A stretch of 64,000 nucleotides of DNA from Vagococcus elongatus (GCF_003987645.1 NZ_NGKA01000010.1:1-64000); one strand, 5' to 3'. Shown: positions 52,163 through 61,598, counted from the stretch's first letter. The notes: generated by a model from the sequence alone, not told the origin. Numbers and translations: made by a program.

Positions 52163-52500
52163 CACAACACCTCTAACTCATAATTAAAGATGACATTTTG
52201 AAACGGTTCTTTATTAGTAATAACTCTTTGGAGTATATATTCTTTACCGTCAAAAATAATCAGTGATTGTTCCTTAAATTCAGGCAGAGGATCTGTTGCA
52301 CTCGCAAAACAAAATATCACCGCTTCAGCTATTACTTTGGTTTGGGTAGCATCACGAGAGAACACTTGATTTCTATCAATCCTTACATAATCAATTATGA
52401 TTGGTTCTGCATACTTAGCTTCTTGATAAACATCATCTGTTCCTTGATATTCACTGTATTTGATGGTGTCAACCAACATTTTAGGATCTACTTTTAACAT
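52162..52500 (-). CDS. Minor capsid protein 1-like
   Basis: 112 residues with QVFSRDATQTKVIAEAVIFC and IIFDGKEYILQRVITN, as in the putative minor capsid protein 1 of lactic phages (head-tail stopper). Overlaps or touches both neighbours. Confidence 0.7.
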   Translation of the reverse strand: MLKVDPKMLVDTIKYSEYQGTDDVYQEAKYAEPIIIDYVRIDRNQVFSRDATQTKVIAEAVIFCFASATDPLPEFKEQSLIIFDGKEYILQRVITNKEPFQNVIFNYELEVL

Positions 52501-52895
52501 TAGCTGACCCCCCGAAATAATAATCCGGTACCTTCTAAAACCATCTGAACATCAGGACACAGCAGAGTGACTTCACTTCCTTCAACAGTTTGAGCTTTTC
52601 CTCCCCTAGAGATTGTCGTGCGTCCAATAGTGACGTTCATCGGCCTATCGTTGAGTTGTGATGTACTATTGGCTTCGTTTTGCATAAAATACTCAATTTG
52701 CAAACCAACCGCTTGTTTAAACTTCTTCACACGCCACTCGTGATCATCATTAAAGCTAACAAATTGATAATAATCACGAGTAATATTGTCCAAAATTAAT
52801 CCAGCTTTAAAAAGTAGATCACGAAAAGAAAAGGGATCGCTAATCTCAGCAAACCCCATCTTTTTATATTCTTCTTCTGCTAGATAGGTATTCAT
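52500..52895 (-). CDS. Head-tail connector protein
   Basis: 131 residues, helical N-terminus (EEEYKKMGF...FSFRDLLFKAGLILDNITRDYY) as in gp6-like connectors, with a beta-rich end. AGGAGG lies 7 bases before the ATG, inside the capsid extension frame. Confidence 0.7.
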   Translation of the reverse strand: MNTYLAEEEYKKMGFAEISDPFSFRDLLFKAGLILDNITRDYYQFVSFNDDHEWRVKKFKQAVGLQIEYFMQNEANSTSQLNDRPMNVTIGRTTISRGGKAQTVEGSEVTLLCPDVQMVLEGTGLLFRGVS

Positions 52896-52898
52896 GAT

Positions 52899-53041
52899 CT
52901 AACCTCCTAACAAAGCGACTAACTCGCCTTTAGTGTCTGTAGACTTATAACTGATGCCTTGTTCGTCAAGAATAGCTTTTAACTGGTCTTTAGTCAGGCT
53001 GTTATAATCTACTGCCGCCACTCTTGACTGTGGCGGTACTA
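52899..53041 (-). other. -1 frame extension of the capsid gene: HeH/LEM-like domain
   Basis: Past the capsid stop the -1 frame is open for 48 codons. It encodes a Pro/Ser linker (VVPPQSRVAA) and then a HeH/SAP-type helix pair (YNSLTKDQLKAILDEQGISY, then TKGELVALLGG). No ATG is present; a GTG at codon 9 has no good ribosome site. The capsid gene ends ACG GGG GAG TAG, and a -1 slip on the five G's would join the frames. Confidence 0.65.
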
Positions 53042-53935
53042 CTCCCCCGTTCCACCAGTTAGCTTAACTTTCAAAACAGCCTTTTTGTTCGCTGGTAAAA
53101 TAAATTCTCCAGCTTTACCGGCTCCTTGGAAAGCTACCCCATCAAAGTCCTCAGATTCAATCGTCCGTGCCGTATTGATCCCAGTAAACTGTTTTCCAAC
53201 ACCAACGATGGACGTATAAGCCAATTCTTCGCTTTGAAACTTAACTTCTGGTACTTCTTTAATGACAAACCCTTTAAAGGTTAGCAAACCATTAGTATCA
53301 ATATTAGCTCCAGAATGTTTAGCAGTGGTTGTGATTGGATGATCTACAATGGCATTATATAATGCTGGTTTCACCCAAGCCATTTTAGTTCCAATAGCTT
53401 CCATATTGACATATTCTGTTGACAAATCATTAAATAGCTTTAAAACTGCATCATTTGTAATTTCAGCTAATTCAATTGTTTTATCAGCAACTTTTGAGAT
53501 AAACAAGCCACCCTTATTGTCGAACAATTGAACCTTGGCTTGAGCTTGTAAATCGGAACGGTCTGCGATAGTTGCAGCAAAGTCGTTGTTAACAGTGTGG
53601 CGATCAATCCCCTCATGGAATGTCCACTCCCAATCATAAGGCACGTCGGTATCTGTATAGATAATCTCTTTACGATCACCAAAACGTGTGGACTTTCCTG
53701 TACCAGTTCCAAAACCTACATTTGCATCTTTGTTATACGCTGTTCCTACTACTACTGGAATATCGCTAGTTTTGATGGAAAATGCTGTTTTGTTATTAGT
53801 AACACCATCTAGGGCTTCTAATCCTCCACCGAAAAACTCACTAAAGTATGCTTGTCTTTTGTAAACAGCCTGCAATAACTCCTTGAATTGTTTTTGATAT
53901 GAACGTACTGCTTGATTGTTATTTTCTCCTGCCAT
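53039..53935 (-). CDS. Major capsid protein
   Basis: 298 residues, the expected position after the scaffold gene and typical size. Motifs FFGGGLEALDGV, KEIIYTDTDVPYDWEWTFHEGID and KMAWVKPALYNAIVDHP fit lactic siphophage capsids with an HK97-like fold. It ends KLTGGTGE-stop after a run of five G; a -1 slip would add a 48-residue HeH-like domain to part of the shells. Confidence 0.88.
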   Translation of the reverse strand: MAGENNNQAVRSYQKQFKELLQAVYKRQAYFSEFFGGGLEALDGVTNNKTAFSIKTSDIPVVVGTAYNKDANVGFGTGTGKSTRFGDRKEIIYTDTDVPYDWEWTFHEGIDRHTVNNDFAATIADRSDLQAQAKVQLFDNKGGLFISKVADKTIELAEITNDAVLKLFNDLSTEYVNMEAIGTKMAWVKPALYNAIVDHPITTTAKHSGANIDTNGLLTFKGFVIKEVPEVKFQSEELAYTSIVGVGKQFTGINTARTIESEDFDGVAFQGAGKAGEFILPANKKAVLKVKLTGGTGE

Positions 53936-53952
53936 ATTTAATTCCTTCTTTC

Positions 53953-54516
53953 TTAATTATATTTTGCTAATTTTGCTTCAAATGGATCCAATGGCTTGTC
54001 GTCCCCCCCATTAGGATTGCCAGGAGTGAAAATTTGCGGCTTAGGATCCGTATTCTGTGGTTCATTTTGTTGGAACAAGAAAGCTTTTTCTTCTTGTAAC
54101 GTCTTCAACTGCTCTTCTAACCCTAACAAGCCTTTGTCAGTCACTTGGATTGTTTCTTGATTTAACAGATTCAATACGATGTCTTCATCTGCAGGATTAG
54201 CTTCCTTCAGCGCCAAGCGAATAGCAAAGTCTTTTTTCTGATTCGCTAGTTTAGTTTCCGCTTCTGTTTCAGCTTCATTATATTTGGTTTGCAACTCAGC
54301 TAATTGAGTCGTTAACTCTTCGTTACCTTCAGCTTTTTCTTTCAAGGTATCAAGCTCTGCTTGATTTGCATCTAGTTGTTCTTTATAACGATTCCTCTCC
54401 CCCTCCAGCTCATTTACTTGAGTCTTTAAGTCATTTGTGGTCTTGCCATGCAGCGCAATCACAGACTCTAATTGCTCATCAGTCAAACCTAATTCTTTTA
54501 ATTCTTCTCTTTTCAT
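53953..54516 (-). CDS. Scaffold protein (GP20 family)
   Basis: 187 residues: the start KREELKELGLTDEQLESVIALHGKT, a long central coiled coil, and the DFAIRLALKEANPADEDIVLNLL segment are those of the phage GP20 scaffold family. It directs capsid assembly and precedes the capsid gene. Confidence 0.88.
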   Translation of the reverse strand: MKREELKELGLTDEQLESVIALHGKTTNDLKTQVNELEGERNRYKEQLDANQAELDTLKEKAEGNEELTTQLAELQTKYNEAETEAETKLANQKKDFAIRLALKEANPADEDIVLNLLNQETIQVTDKGLLGLEEQLKTLQEEKAFLFQQNEPQNTDPKPQIFTPGNPNGGDDKPLDPFEAKLAKYN

Positions 54517-54601
54517 TTCAATACATCCTTTCGATTGTTTTACGTGGCTACGACCACGATTGGAGCTTTGTTCTTTAACGTCTACAAATGCTAAAAAGAC
54601 G

Positions 54602-54633
54602 AAAAATAAAAAGCCTAGCGATTGCTATGCTTT
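54602..54633 (-). terminator. Hairpin between zinc-ribbon and scaffold genes
   Basis: Minus strand: AAGCATAGC / GCTAGGCTT stem (one mismatch), AATC loop, T-rich tail. Probably lowers or resets transcription before the scaffold and capsid genes, which may have a promoter in 54,517-54,600. Confidence 0.6.
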
Positions 54634-54643
54634 ACTACCAAAA

Positions 54644-54901
54644 CTATTCGTACTCATTTTTCAATAGATTCATTGCAACGGTAATTGATTCAGCAAGACT
54701 TTTCTTTTCCATTTCTCCCTTGGTGCTTCTTTGTTTTTTTAACATTTCCCTTACCTTAGGATCCGTATAACAAATTGTTGCCTTAGCTTTACAATATTCA
54801 CACTGCGCATAAGTATGAACTACTCTATTTTTTAACCTGCTTTGCCTTTTTTTAAACCTCGTCATCTTTCCACACTTACCGCACTCAAACCTTTGGCTCA
54901 T
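54644..54901 (-). CDS. Zinc-ribbon phage protein
   Basis: 85 residues with CGKCG (about 7-11) and CEYC (about 34-37) forming a likely zinc ribbon, then a basic helix. It starts two bases after the minor head gene. Function unknown. Confidence 0.65.
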   Translation of the reverse strand: MSQRFECGKCGKMTRFKKRQSRLKNRVVHTYAQCEYCKAKATICYTDPKVREMLKKQRSTKGEMEKKSLAESITVAMNLLKNEYE

Positions 54902-54903
54902 CG

Positions 54904-56046
54904 TTAAAACCCACCTCTCATTAATACCTCTTTAGGTGTTATCACTTTTTCACGCCCATAATTACGACTCAACCAGTCTGCACCTGCTAGCAACTTTCGC
55001 ATTTCAGCCTGCTGCTTCCTTAACAATAATTGATACTTTTCTACGCTAGAACTATTTAATTCCTTTAAAACAATGACATTTTTCTTTGTTTTACGAATAC
55101 GTCGCTCAATTTCTCGTTGCTTGTCCCGTACTTTCGAGCGTTCAATCGCTTCTTCTGGATTGATAGTTGGCTCTCTATCAATATTTACGCCTGGAATAAA
55201 TGGAAATATAGAATGTCGGCAGTTAATCCCCAAAGTCCCACTAGCTTCTCCGTAACCAAATTCGTAAATGGATGGATACTCACTGTCATTAAGAACTATC
55301 GGACGCATATCCAATACTTGCCCTTGACAGTGCGCACATCTAGGTGCGGCATCATAAAGTGAGCTCATTTTCACTGTATGAACACCAAACTCATCCATTC
55401 GATCAGTTCTGACTTGATTATATACTCGATTAAGTGTGGACCTCATGACAACATCAACGTATCGTTCTAAGCTCCATGTATGGCCACCCCTGTCAATAAA
55501 TGCTGATGGAATGCCTTTACTTGCCCAATCTAAAATAGATTTTTCGATTGCTTGTTTTAAAGTAATATTCCCACTGGCAAAAGATGCCATTGTATCATTC
55601 AATACATTCTCATACATTTTCATGATAGGACCTTCACCAAACATAGTAGATATCAGTGTCTGATTGACATAATTATTTAAATTAATAAAAACTTGATCTT
55701 GATAAGCCTTCATAATCTGGTCAAGATTATTCATTTCTTCTGTAACCGGCAAAGCTTGCTTCAAATAATAATCAATATCTTTATGAGATTGCCTAGCGGT
55801 TTCTTCGACAGCCTTTTTTATTAATTCCTCAGACATCCCTGTTACTTCAGCCAACTCTTGATATAACTTTGAATCGAAGAGTCTAGTTTCAGCCATTCGT
55901 TCAAGATACCATTCATTGATACCTTCAGTCCCTCTAGATTTCAAACGATTGGCTATCTGTTTAAATATTTCAAGTTCAATTGCTTCATATCGATTAATTA
56001 AATCTGCAGAATGCCAGTTTAACCTATCTTGGTCAGCTCTACTCAC
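54904..56046 (-). CDS. Minor head protein (Phage_min_cap2 / gpF-like)
   Basis: 380 residues. The helical N-terminal half is followed by the conserved part with MRSTLNRVYNQVRTDRMDEFGV, SSLYDAAPRCAHCQGQV and GTLGINCRHSIFPFIPG, typical of minor capsid protein 2 of lactic phages (related to Mu gpF). It is a head protein near the portal. Confidence 0.85.
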   Translation of the reverse strand: MSRADQDRLNWHSADLINRYEAIELEIFKQIANRLKSRGTEGINEWYLERMAETRLFDSKLYQELAEVTGMSEELIKKAVEETARQSHKDIDYYLKQALPVTEEMNNLDQIMKAYQDQVFINLNNYVNQTLISTMFGEGPIMKMYENVLNDTMASFASGNITLKQAIEKSILDWASKGIPSAFIDRGGHTWSLERYVDVVMRSTLNRVYNQVRTDRMDEFGVHTVKMSSLYDAAPRCAHCQGQVLDMRPIVLNDSEYPSIYEFGYGEASGTLGINCRHSIFPFIPGVNIDREPTINPEEAIERSKVRDKQREIERRIRKTKKNVIVLKELNSSSVEKYQLLLRKQQAEMRKLLAGADWLSRNYGREKVITPKEVLMRGGF

Positions 56047-56053
56047 TCAAATA

Positions 56054-57583
56054 TCACACCTCCGTTTTTCCAAACATTAATTGATCCTGAATAATCTCAC
56101 CAAGACCACTTTCTTTGATAACAGATTGAACAGTGTCCGAATTAATTTCTTCCAACTCTTTGAGTGCTTCATCTTCAGACATACTAAGTGCTTTCATCAT
56201 TGCGGATTTTCTAGACATCAATTTATTGTCCAGTAGTTTGATATAATAATCTAACTTCGTGTCTTTATCAGTAAACACACCATCATCAAAATCTACATTG
56301 ATTTCAAAGGATAAGTTCCCTTTATATAAGTCATAAGCTTGAGCTAATTCAAAAATAGTGACGATTAATTCTTTTAAAGCTTCCTCAATTAAAAGTACAT
56401 TGTCTGCTCTCGTTCGATACGTTTTTGAATTTTCAAAGACAACTTCTGTTGCTGTCTTAATTCCCTCTTTAATATCAAAAGAAAATGTCCCTGGAGAAAA
56501 ACCGACATTAGTTTCAGCAATTTGTAAAATAAAATTCATTGTTTTAATAAACTCGTCTGTTCTCAAAGTAGGAACAAATTCGGTGATCTTGACTTCATCA
56601 GAATCGCCTTTGAGTAGTTGGAAAATATCGGTATCCGGATCCATGTATCTAATCGGATGCCCTTTGTCATCAATTCTCGTTCGAATGAAATGATCGCTGA
56701 CAAGTAGTTTAGATGCTGATTTTCTTACTTCGTTCATATACTGATCATAAGTATCATTTAGATTATTAAGCTGTGCTTTCCCATTATCAGCAACACCCAT
56801 GCCTAACGGTGAGCCTAGTGACAAGTTGTTCTTTCCGGCAAGTTTTATATAAACAAACAAAGGCCGTGATAACCCCTCAATAAAAACATTAGGTTGCAAA
56901 TTTTCAAACTTATCTACTGAAGTCAACGGTACACGTTTGCCAACTGTACTGGAACTTTTAGAACGATACAGCTCATTAGTAATCAAATATTTGCCATTAT
57001 CCATCCACTCATGAAATTCTATTAATGTGTAATAAATCGTGTCTTGACCTTCTGCTTGTTGTGAAACAGTAACGATTGCAGCTTCTGACACGTCATTGGT
57101 ATTACTATTTAACGGATAAAAAGTATCAGCAGAACAATATGAAATTTTTATTTCATTAGTTTTTGGATCAACATACGGTCTTAATGCTAAACCACTAATT
57201 GCATAGCCGGTTTCTAGTTCTTCACGAAAATTCTTAGTGAACTTTGATTTTTTAAAGATATCATTTAGAAATTCTTGTGCGCCTTCGTCATCAATAGTTA
57301 TCGTGCAGCCTTCATTAAATACTAGGCTTGCAAGTTCACTGGCCATAATTTTAGTTGCATTGATTGAACTATATTTCCGAGTGACCTTTTGTCTTTCAGC
57401 ATTGTAATATTCAACGTCAGGGAAATCATTGCTATAGAAAGCTTTGTTTTTCCTAATGCGCTCATATTCATCTTTCGACATTGCTATTTTGGGATGATCA
57501 ATGATACTTTGTAATTCATTATTTCCAGTCAAACTATCACCCGCCTTTCTAAACCAATTTTTTATATTTTCGATGATCTTCAC
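56054..57583 (-). CDS. Portal protein (SPP1 gp6-like)
   Basis: 509 residues matching SPP1-type portals: the N-terminal helix region, SNDFPDVEYYNAERQKVTRKYSSINATKIMASELASLVF, and GVGFSPGTFSFDIKEGIKTATEVV-like segment (NVGFSPGTFSFD). Forms the 12-fold ring through which DNA enters. Directly after the large terminase. Confidence 0.92.
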   Translation of the reverse strand: MKIIENIKNWFRKAGDSLTGNNELQSIIDHPKIAMSKDEYERIRKNKAFYSNDFPDVEYYNAERQKVTRKYSSINATKIMASELASLVFNEGCTITIDDEGAQEFLNDIFKKSKFTKNFREELETGYAISGLALRPYVDPKTNEIKISYCSADTFYPLNSNTNDVSEAAIVTVSQQAEGQDTIYYTLIEFHEWMDNGKYLITNELYRSKSSSTVGKRVPLTSVDKFENLQPNVFIEGLSRPLFVYIKLAGKNNLSLGSPLGMGVADNGKAQLNNLNDTYDQYMNEVRKSASKLLVSDHFIRTRIDDKGHPIRYMDPDTDIFQLLKGDSDEVKITEFVPTLRTDEFIKTMNFILQIAETNVGFSPGTFSFDIKEGIKTATEVVFENSKTYRTRADNVLLIEEALKELIVTIFELAQAYDLYKGNLSFEINVDFDDGVFTDKDTKLDYYIKLLDNKLMSRKSAMMKALSMSEDEALKELEEINSDTVQSVIKESGLGEIIQDQLMFGKTEV

Positions 57584-57592
57584 TTAATCACC

Positions 57593-58915
57593 TCAATTCA
57601 AATAGTTTTTTACAAAATAATTAACAGAATATCTAAAATCATCCATGGCATGGTTATTTAAATCTATCGGATAGCCGTTAGCGTTTCTAGCGTACATTCC
57701 AGCTTCACGAATAAAATTATAATGATCATACACTCGACTCGTCAGCGAATCTTTGTGACTGGTTTCTAAAAGAAAGAATCGACCTTCTGCCAATACATTT
57801 TGACAGCGTTCGATTCCTACTTCTATTTTCGTTCCATTGGATCCCACTTTGTCTCGGTTGTTATTATCAGCTTTATCAGTGTCTATCCCTAATTTATGCA
57901 ATTCTTCTCGTAATGATTTACAAGCCGGATCCACAAAAAAATATTGCCAGTGCGGTAAATCACTAAAGTGTTCATAACACCAAGACACGAAACGCTTAAT
58001 CTCCATTGCATAAGTACTCATGGCTTTAATATCACCGCTGTACGCTCCACTGTGATAATAGTTTGCCAAACGATATAAATAAAACTTTCCTTTATCAAGA
58101 ACAACAGCATTCAATGCACACGTAGTCGCATCAGACTGTCCGCCGTCCGCCGTGAAATACACTTCAACGATTGTGCCGGTGATATTGTTTTTAATATGTT
58201 TAGGCTTATCACTTGTCGTGTCCAGCATGAAATAGATAACTCCTTCTGGCATGACCCGATTGCCTAACCAATCACGATTATACAAATAATCTGATACTTC
58301 GCACTGTTCCTTCCAATCTTTTAACCTTTGTCCAGTTAATATAGGATTATCAAAAGGTCGCCAATGTCTGAAACGATACTTATTTGTTTTTATAAAAGGC
58401 TCTAATGTTTCAAGATTCGGATGATTTGGTGCTGGAGGATTCTGTTCGGCTAAATGATATCTAAATTCAGCTGCTAAAGTACGTCTCGTGCTTTCTTCAA
58501 TGAATAACTTATTTAATAAATTAAACTCTAGGAAAACAACTGTTCCAAATGACATCCCTGTTATAGCACCAACACTGTTGGCTTTACCGCCGCCTTTGTA
58601 ATAAATCTTTTTTTCACCGTTCGGCAAATTTAACCACAGATGATCTCCGTGTCGATCACTACGCATTTCTCCATTGTTTTTGAAGATATGCTTCAATCCA
58701 TAACCTTCCCCATCCATAAACATACGATAGGCTTGTTCTTGATTATAAGCTGATACTAGATGATTTTGATCTGGACTAGCAGCATAGATAATGGCCATCT
58801 TCTGGATATCACTAAAAGTTTTTCCGGAGCGAATCGTCCCCTCATTCATTTCAAATTCGATTCCCTGAAGTGGTGTATAGATGTTTTCTTTCTGCTTCTC
58901 ACTCAGCAGTAGCAT
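57593..58915 (-). CDS. terL: Terminase large subunit
   Basis: 440 residues from the ATG at 58915 (GGCGGTG 8 bases upstream; a GTG three codons earlier is less likely). ATPase: Walker-A-like EGTIRSGKT at 25-33 and Walker-B-like TVVFLEFN near 126. Nuclease domain with YFTADGGQSDAT, FFVDPA and the late MDDFRY acidic residues. Packages DNA into the head. Overlaps terS by 17 bases. Confidence 0.92.
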   Translation of the reverse strand: MLLLSEKQKENIYTPLQGIEFEMNEGTIRSGKTFSDIQKMAIIYAASPDQNHLVSAYNQEQAYRMFMDGEGYGLKHIFKNNGEMRSDRHGDHLWLNLPNGEKKIYYKGGGKANSVGAITGMSFGTVVFLEFNLLNKLFIEESTRRTLAAEFRYHLAEQNPPAPNHPNLETLEPFIKTNKYRFRHWRPFDNPILTGQRLKDWKEQCEVSDYLYNRDWLGNRVMPEGVIYFMLDTTSDKPKHIKNNITGTIVEVYFTADGGQSDATTCALNAVVLDKGKFYLYRLANYYHSGAYSGDIKAMSTYAMEIKRFVSWCYEHFSDLPHWQYFFVDPACKSLREELHKLGIDTDKADNNNRDKVGSNGTKIEVGIERCQNVLAEGRFFLLETSHKDSLTSRVYDHYNFIREAGMYARNANGYPIDLNNHAMDDFRYSVNYFVKNYLN

Positions 58916-59762
58916 CGGTATCACCGCCTATTAACTGTTTTCCAATCTCAATTAGATCTAATACTTGAGATTGTTTTTCTTTATCCAACACTAACTTATC
59001 AGCCGTGTGTTCAATAATCTTAGCCTTAGCTTCTAATTCTCTCAGCTTCGGCTCAACAAACAACTGATCGGTGGATAAATCATTGAATTGTTTCAACGCA
59101 TCAGATAACCGTTTAGATACCCTGGTCAAAGCTTCCTCAATCCGCAAAATATCATCAATCTTGCGAACTGACTTCTGCTTCAACTCTGTCATAACGATAT
59201 CCGGTGTCTCAACTTTAATTTTCCGGCCATCTTTTTTGGATTCAACAACTTTTTTTCTTCCACGTAACTCATAAAGTTTTTGAGTTTCTACGTCAGTCAA
59301 ACCAGCATTCGCTTTTTTTAATAATAAATACATATCTCTCTGACGTATTCTGAGAAGATTAATCTCTTCAATGAGCATCGAGGAAGAATCTACGTCTTCC
59401 TCAAGCATTGCTAATTGTTCCTCAGACAATAAATCAGAATAATAAGTTGTGAACTCACCGGTAGCAACTGCGTTTTTATTTCTTTTTGGCGCCGCTGCTT
59501 TTGAATTACCTCTATTCCCCTTGGCATTCTGATTACCTGGCGGTGCTCCGCCTTTATTCTTATTTTCTTTCGGAGTACTCCGTTCATTTGATTGGAGTAC
59601 TCCGTTCAATTTATCCAGCCATTTATCTTTAGACTTCCATCCACTAACGGTTTTTTCAGAAATTCCTAACTGTTTAGCAATTTCACGATTCATTATGTCC
59701 CCGTTAGCTTTTCGGAATATTTCGTATGCTTTATCTCTTTCAGGACTTCTTTTCCTAGCCAT
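58899..59762 (-). CDS. terS: Terminase small subunit
   Basis: 287 residues. The N-terminal helix-turn-helix (MNREIAKQLGISEKTVSGWKSKDKW) is that of PBSX-type small terminases, followed by a Lys/Asn/Gly linker with NKGGAPPGNQNAKGNRG and a long coiled-coil oligomerisation part. Recognises the packaging site in viral DNA. Confidence 0.88.
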   Translation of the reverse strand: MARKRSPERDKAYEIFRKANGDIMNREIAKQLGISEKTVSGWKSKDKWLDKLNGVLQSNERSTPKENKNKGGAPPGNQNAKGNRGNSKAAAPKRNKNAVATGEFTTYYSDLLSEEQLAMLEEDVDSSSMLIEEINLLRIRQRDMYLLLKKANAGLTDVETQKLYELRGRKKVVESKKDGRKIKVETPDIVMTELKQKSVRKIDDILRIEEALTRVSKRLSDALKQFNDLSTDQLFVEPKLRELEAKAKIIEHTADKLVLDKEKQSQVLDLIEIGKQLIGGDTDATAE

Positions 59763-59808
59763 CCATCATGCCACCACCTCACAATCTTTTTTGTTGAGTT
59801 TTGTTTTT

Positions 59809-60015
59809 CTATTCTTCGATTTCTTTTAGCATCAAATCTGCCTCAATTAATACTTTTAAATCAGATACACTGGTCAGTTTAATTTCTCCTGACTGCAGGT
59901 TACTCAACCATTTTCCTAAAGCAATTCTAATTATTTTTTGATATTCTTCAACAGTCTCACTTCGTTCTAGCGCTTTTTCTATCTGATACTCCAAAAAATC
60001 ATCATTTTTTACCAT
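59809..60015 (-). CDS. Small phage protein before terS
   Basis: 68 residues from the ATG at 60015 (GGGAG 9 bases upstream). All-helical and acidic (EYQIEKALERSETVEEYQKIIRIALGKW). A common companion upstream of terminase; no function known to me. Confidence 0.55.
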   Translation of the reverse strand: MVKNDDFLEYQIEKALERSETVEEYQKIIRIALGKWLSNLQSGEIKLTSVSDLKVLIEADLMLKEIEE

Positions 60016-60050
60016 TGTAGACCGCTCCCTTATCATATAAAATGAAGTTA

Positions 60051-60150
60051 GACACAGCGGTGTCTAAAAAACCGACGTCGGTCTATTCGCTGTGTCTTCG
60101 GGGAGCGATCCTCGTTGAGCGGTCGAGTGTTAGCGCACTCGGCCTTTTTT
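60051..60150. other. GC-rich structured element upstream of the terminase genes
   Basis: Nested inverted repeats: GACACAGCG (60051-60059) / CGCTGTGTC (60088-60096), an inner 12-base palindrome ACCGACGTCGGT (60071-60082), and a terminator-like stem GGTCGAGTG / CACTCGGCC with six T on the plus strand. Much richer in G+C than the flanks. Could be the packaging (cos/pac) site, a late operon control site, or a plus-strand small RNA with its terminator. Confidence 0.5.
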
Positions 60151-60207
60151 ATATTTATCACAGCCTTTCAAATAAAATCGTTGCAAGATTCCGGAAAGGC
60201 CTGTAAC

Positions 60208-61470
60208 CTAAATTAATTCTGGCTTGATGCTAGTGTACTGCTCAAAACGTTTTAAAATCACATCACAAAATTTTGGATCTAATTCCATTGTGTAACAGAC
60301 CCGATCCAACTCCTGACACGTCATCAGTGTGCTTCCGGACCCGGCAAACAAATCCACAACGATATCACCACGCCTAGAGCTGTTCCTAATTGGGATAGCC
60401 AACAAAGACAATGGCTTTTGAGTCGGATGAATATATTTATTAACATCACCACGAGATACTTCCCAAATCGTTGATGGAATATCTTCAGTTAAATCATCAC
60501 GCCAAACTGTCGATTGTTTCCGATCTGCATACCATGCTGGAGCTTGCTTATTAATATGAGCATAAAAACAAGGTTCGTGCTGCCATCGATATTGACTCCA
60601 ACCAAATGTCACACTGTTCTTTACCCAAATACATTGGGACCGCACGAAAATATCATTGACATTCATTGCATTTTCAAATGCTCTTTGATACGAGGAGCTA
60701 TGAAAAACATAAATAGCTGCATCATCATTCATCAACTCTCGAAAAGATTTAAAAGTTGAGAATAAAAAAGAGTCAAAGTCTTCATCGGACATATTATCAT
60801 TTAGAATAGTGTCGGCACCTGAACTTTTTAATTCTTCGCTATCACTTTCCAAGGCTATGTTGTAAGGCGGATCCGTCACAACAAGCGCTGCTTGTTTGCC
60901 TTGCATAAGCTTGGCCACACATTTCTCATCAGTAGCATCACCACACATTAAAAAATGATTCCCTAATTTAAATAACTGTCCAAGCTGAGTTGTCGGTTCA
61001 TCAATAGCCTCATATACTTCAACTGTTGGAAAGTCATCTTCAACAATTAGTTTTTCATTATCTTGTTCAAATTCATATTTTGTTAACAGCTGATCAACTT
61101 CATCAGCGTCAAAGCCAGTCAAAGAGATTTCTTCCGGTTCAAATTGAGTTAACAATTCGACAAGTTTTTCCTCGTCCCATTTTCCGGATATTTTGTTTAA
61201 TGCTATATTGAGTTGTTTTTCTTTCTCGATTGTCATATCAACAACTGAAACATGTAATCGTGTATAACCTAAATCCTTGGCTACTTTGACACGCTGATGG
61301 CCACCAACGAGATTACCTGTCTGTTGATTAAAAATAGGCGGGTCAACGAAACCGAATTCCTTGAGTGATGCCTTTAGTTTTTCGTATTCTGGCATTCCTG
61401 GTTCGAGATCGACTCTTGGATTATATGCAGCAGGATTTAACTCGCTGATTTCCATTAATTGTATTTTCAA
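60208..61470 (-). CDS. ParB-domain DNA methyltransferase
   Basis: 420 residues, TTG start 7 bases after GGAGGG. The N-terminal ParB-like domain (about 1-95) has GGHQR at 56-60. The C-terminal methyltransferase has DPPYN at 200-204 before FAGSGST at 375-381, the motif order of beta-class N6-adenine/N4-cytosine enzymes. No restriction partner is present, so it is an orphan enzyme, probably shielding phage DNA or acting in control. Follows a structured leader. Confidence 0.88.
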   Translation of the reverse strand: MKIQLMEISELNPAAYNPRVDLEPGMPEYEKLKASLKEFGFVDPPIFNQQTGNLVGGHQRVKVAKDLGYTRLHVSVVDMTIEKEKQLNIALNKISGKWDEEKLVELLTQFEPEEISLTGFDADEVDQLLTKYEFEQDNEKLIVEDDFPTVEVYEAIDEPTTQLGQLFKLGNHFLMCGDATDEKCVAKLMQGKQAALVVTDPPYNIALESDSEELKSSGADTILNDNMSDEDFDSFLFSTFKSFRELMNDDAAIYVFHSSSYQRAFENAMNVNDIFVRSQCIWVKNSVTFGWSQYRWQHEPCFYAHINKQAPAWYADRKQSTVWRDDLTEDIPSTIWEVSRGDVNKYIHPTQKPLSLLAIPIRNSSRRGDIVVDLFAGSGSTLMTCQELDRVCYTMELDPKFCDVILKRFEQYTSIKPELI

Positions 61471-61496
61471 GTGTATTCCCTCCAATATATTTCAAA

Positions 61497-61598
61497 CGCC
61501 CACAATTAAATAATTTTGAGTGAAAGTGAAAGGATGGGTCACCACCTTTCTTGGTTTAAATTGATATATGTGAATAAATATAATATTAGCTGTGGGCG
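61497..61598 (-). ncRNA. Structured leader of the methyltransferase mRNA
   Basis: A perfect 8-bp closing stem CGCCCACA / TGTGGGCG joins the two ends of a ~100-nt AT-rich region, with an inner hairpin AAAGGTGG / CCATCCTTT (one bulge). It ends 27 bases before the methyltransferase start. Possibly a regulatory RNA element; no known class matched. Confidence 0.35.
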
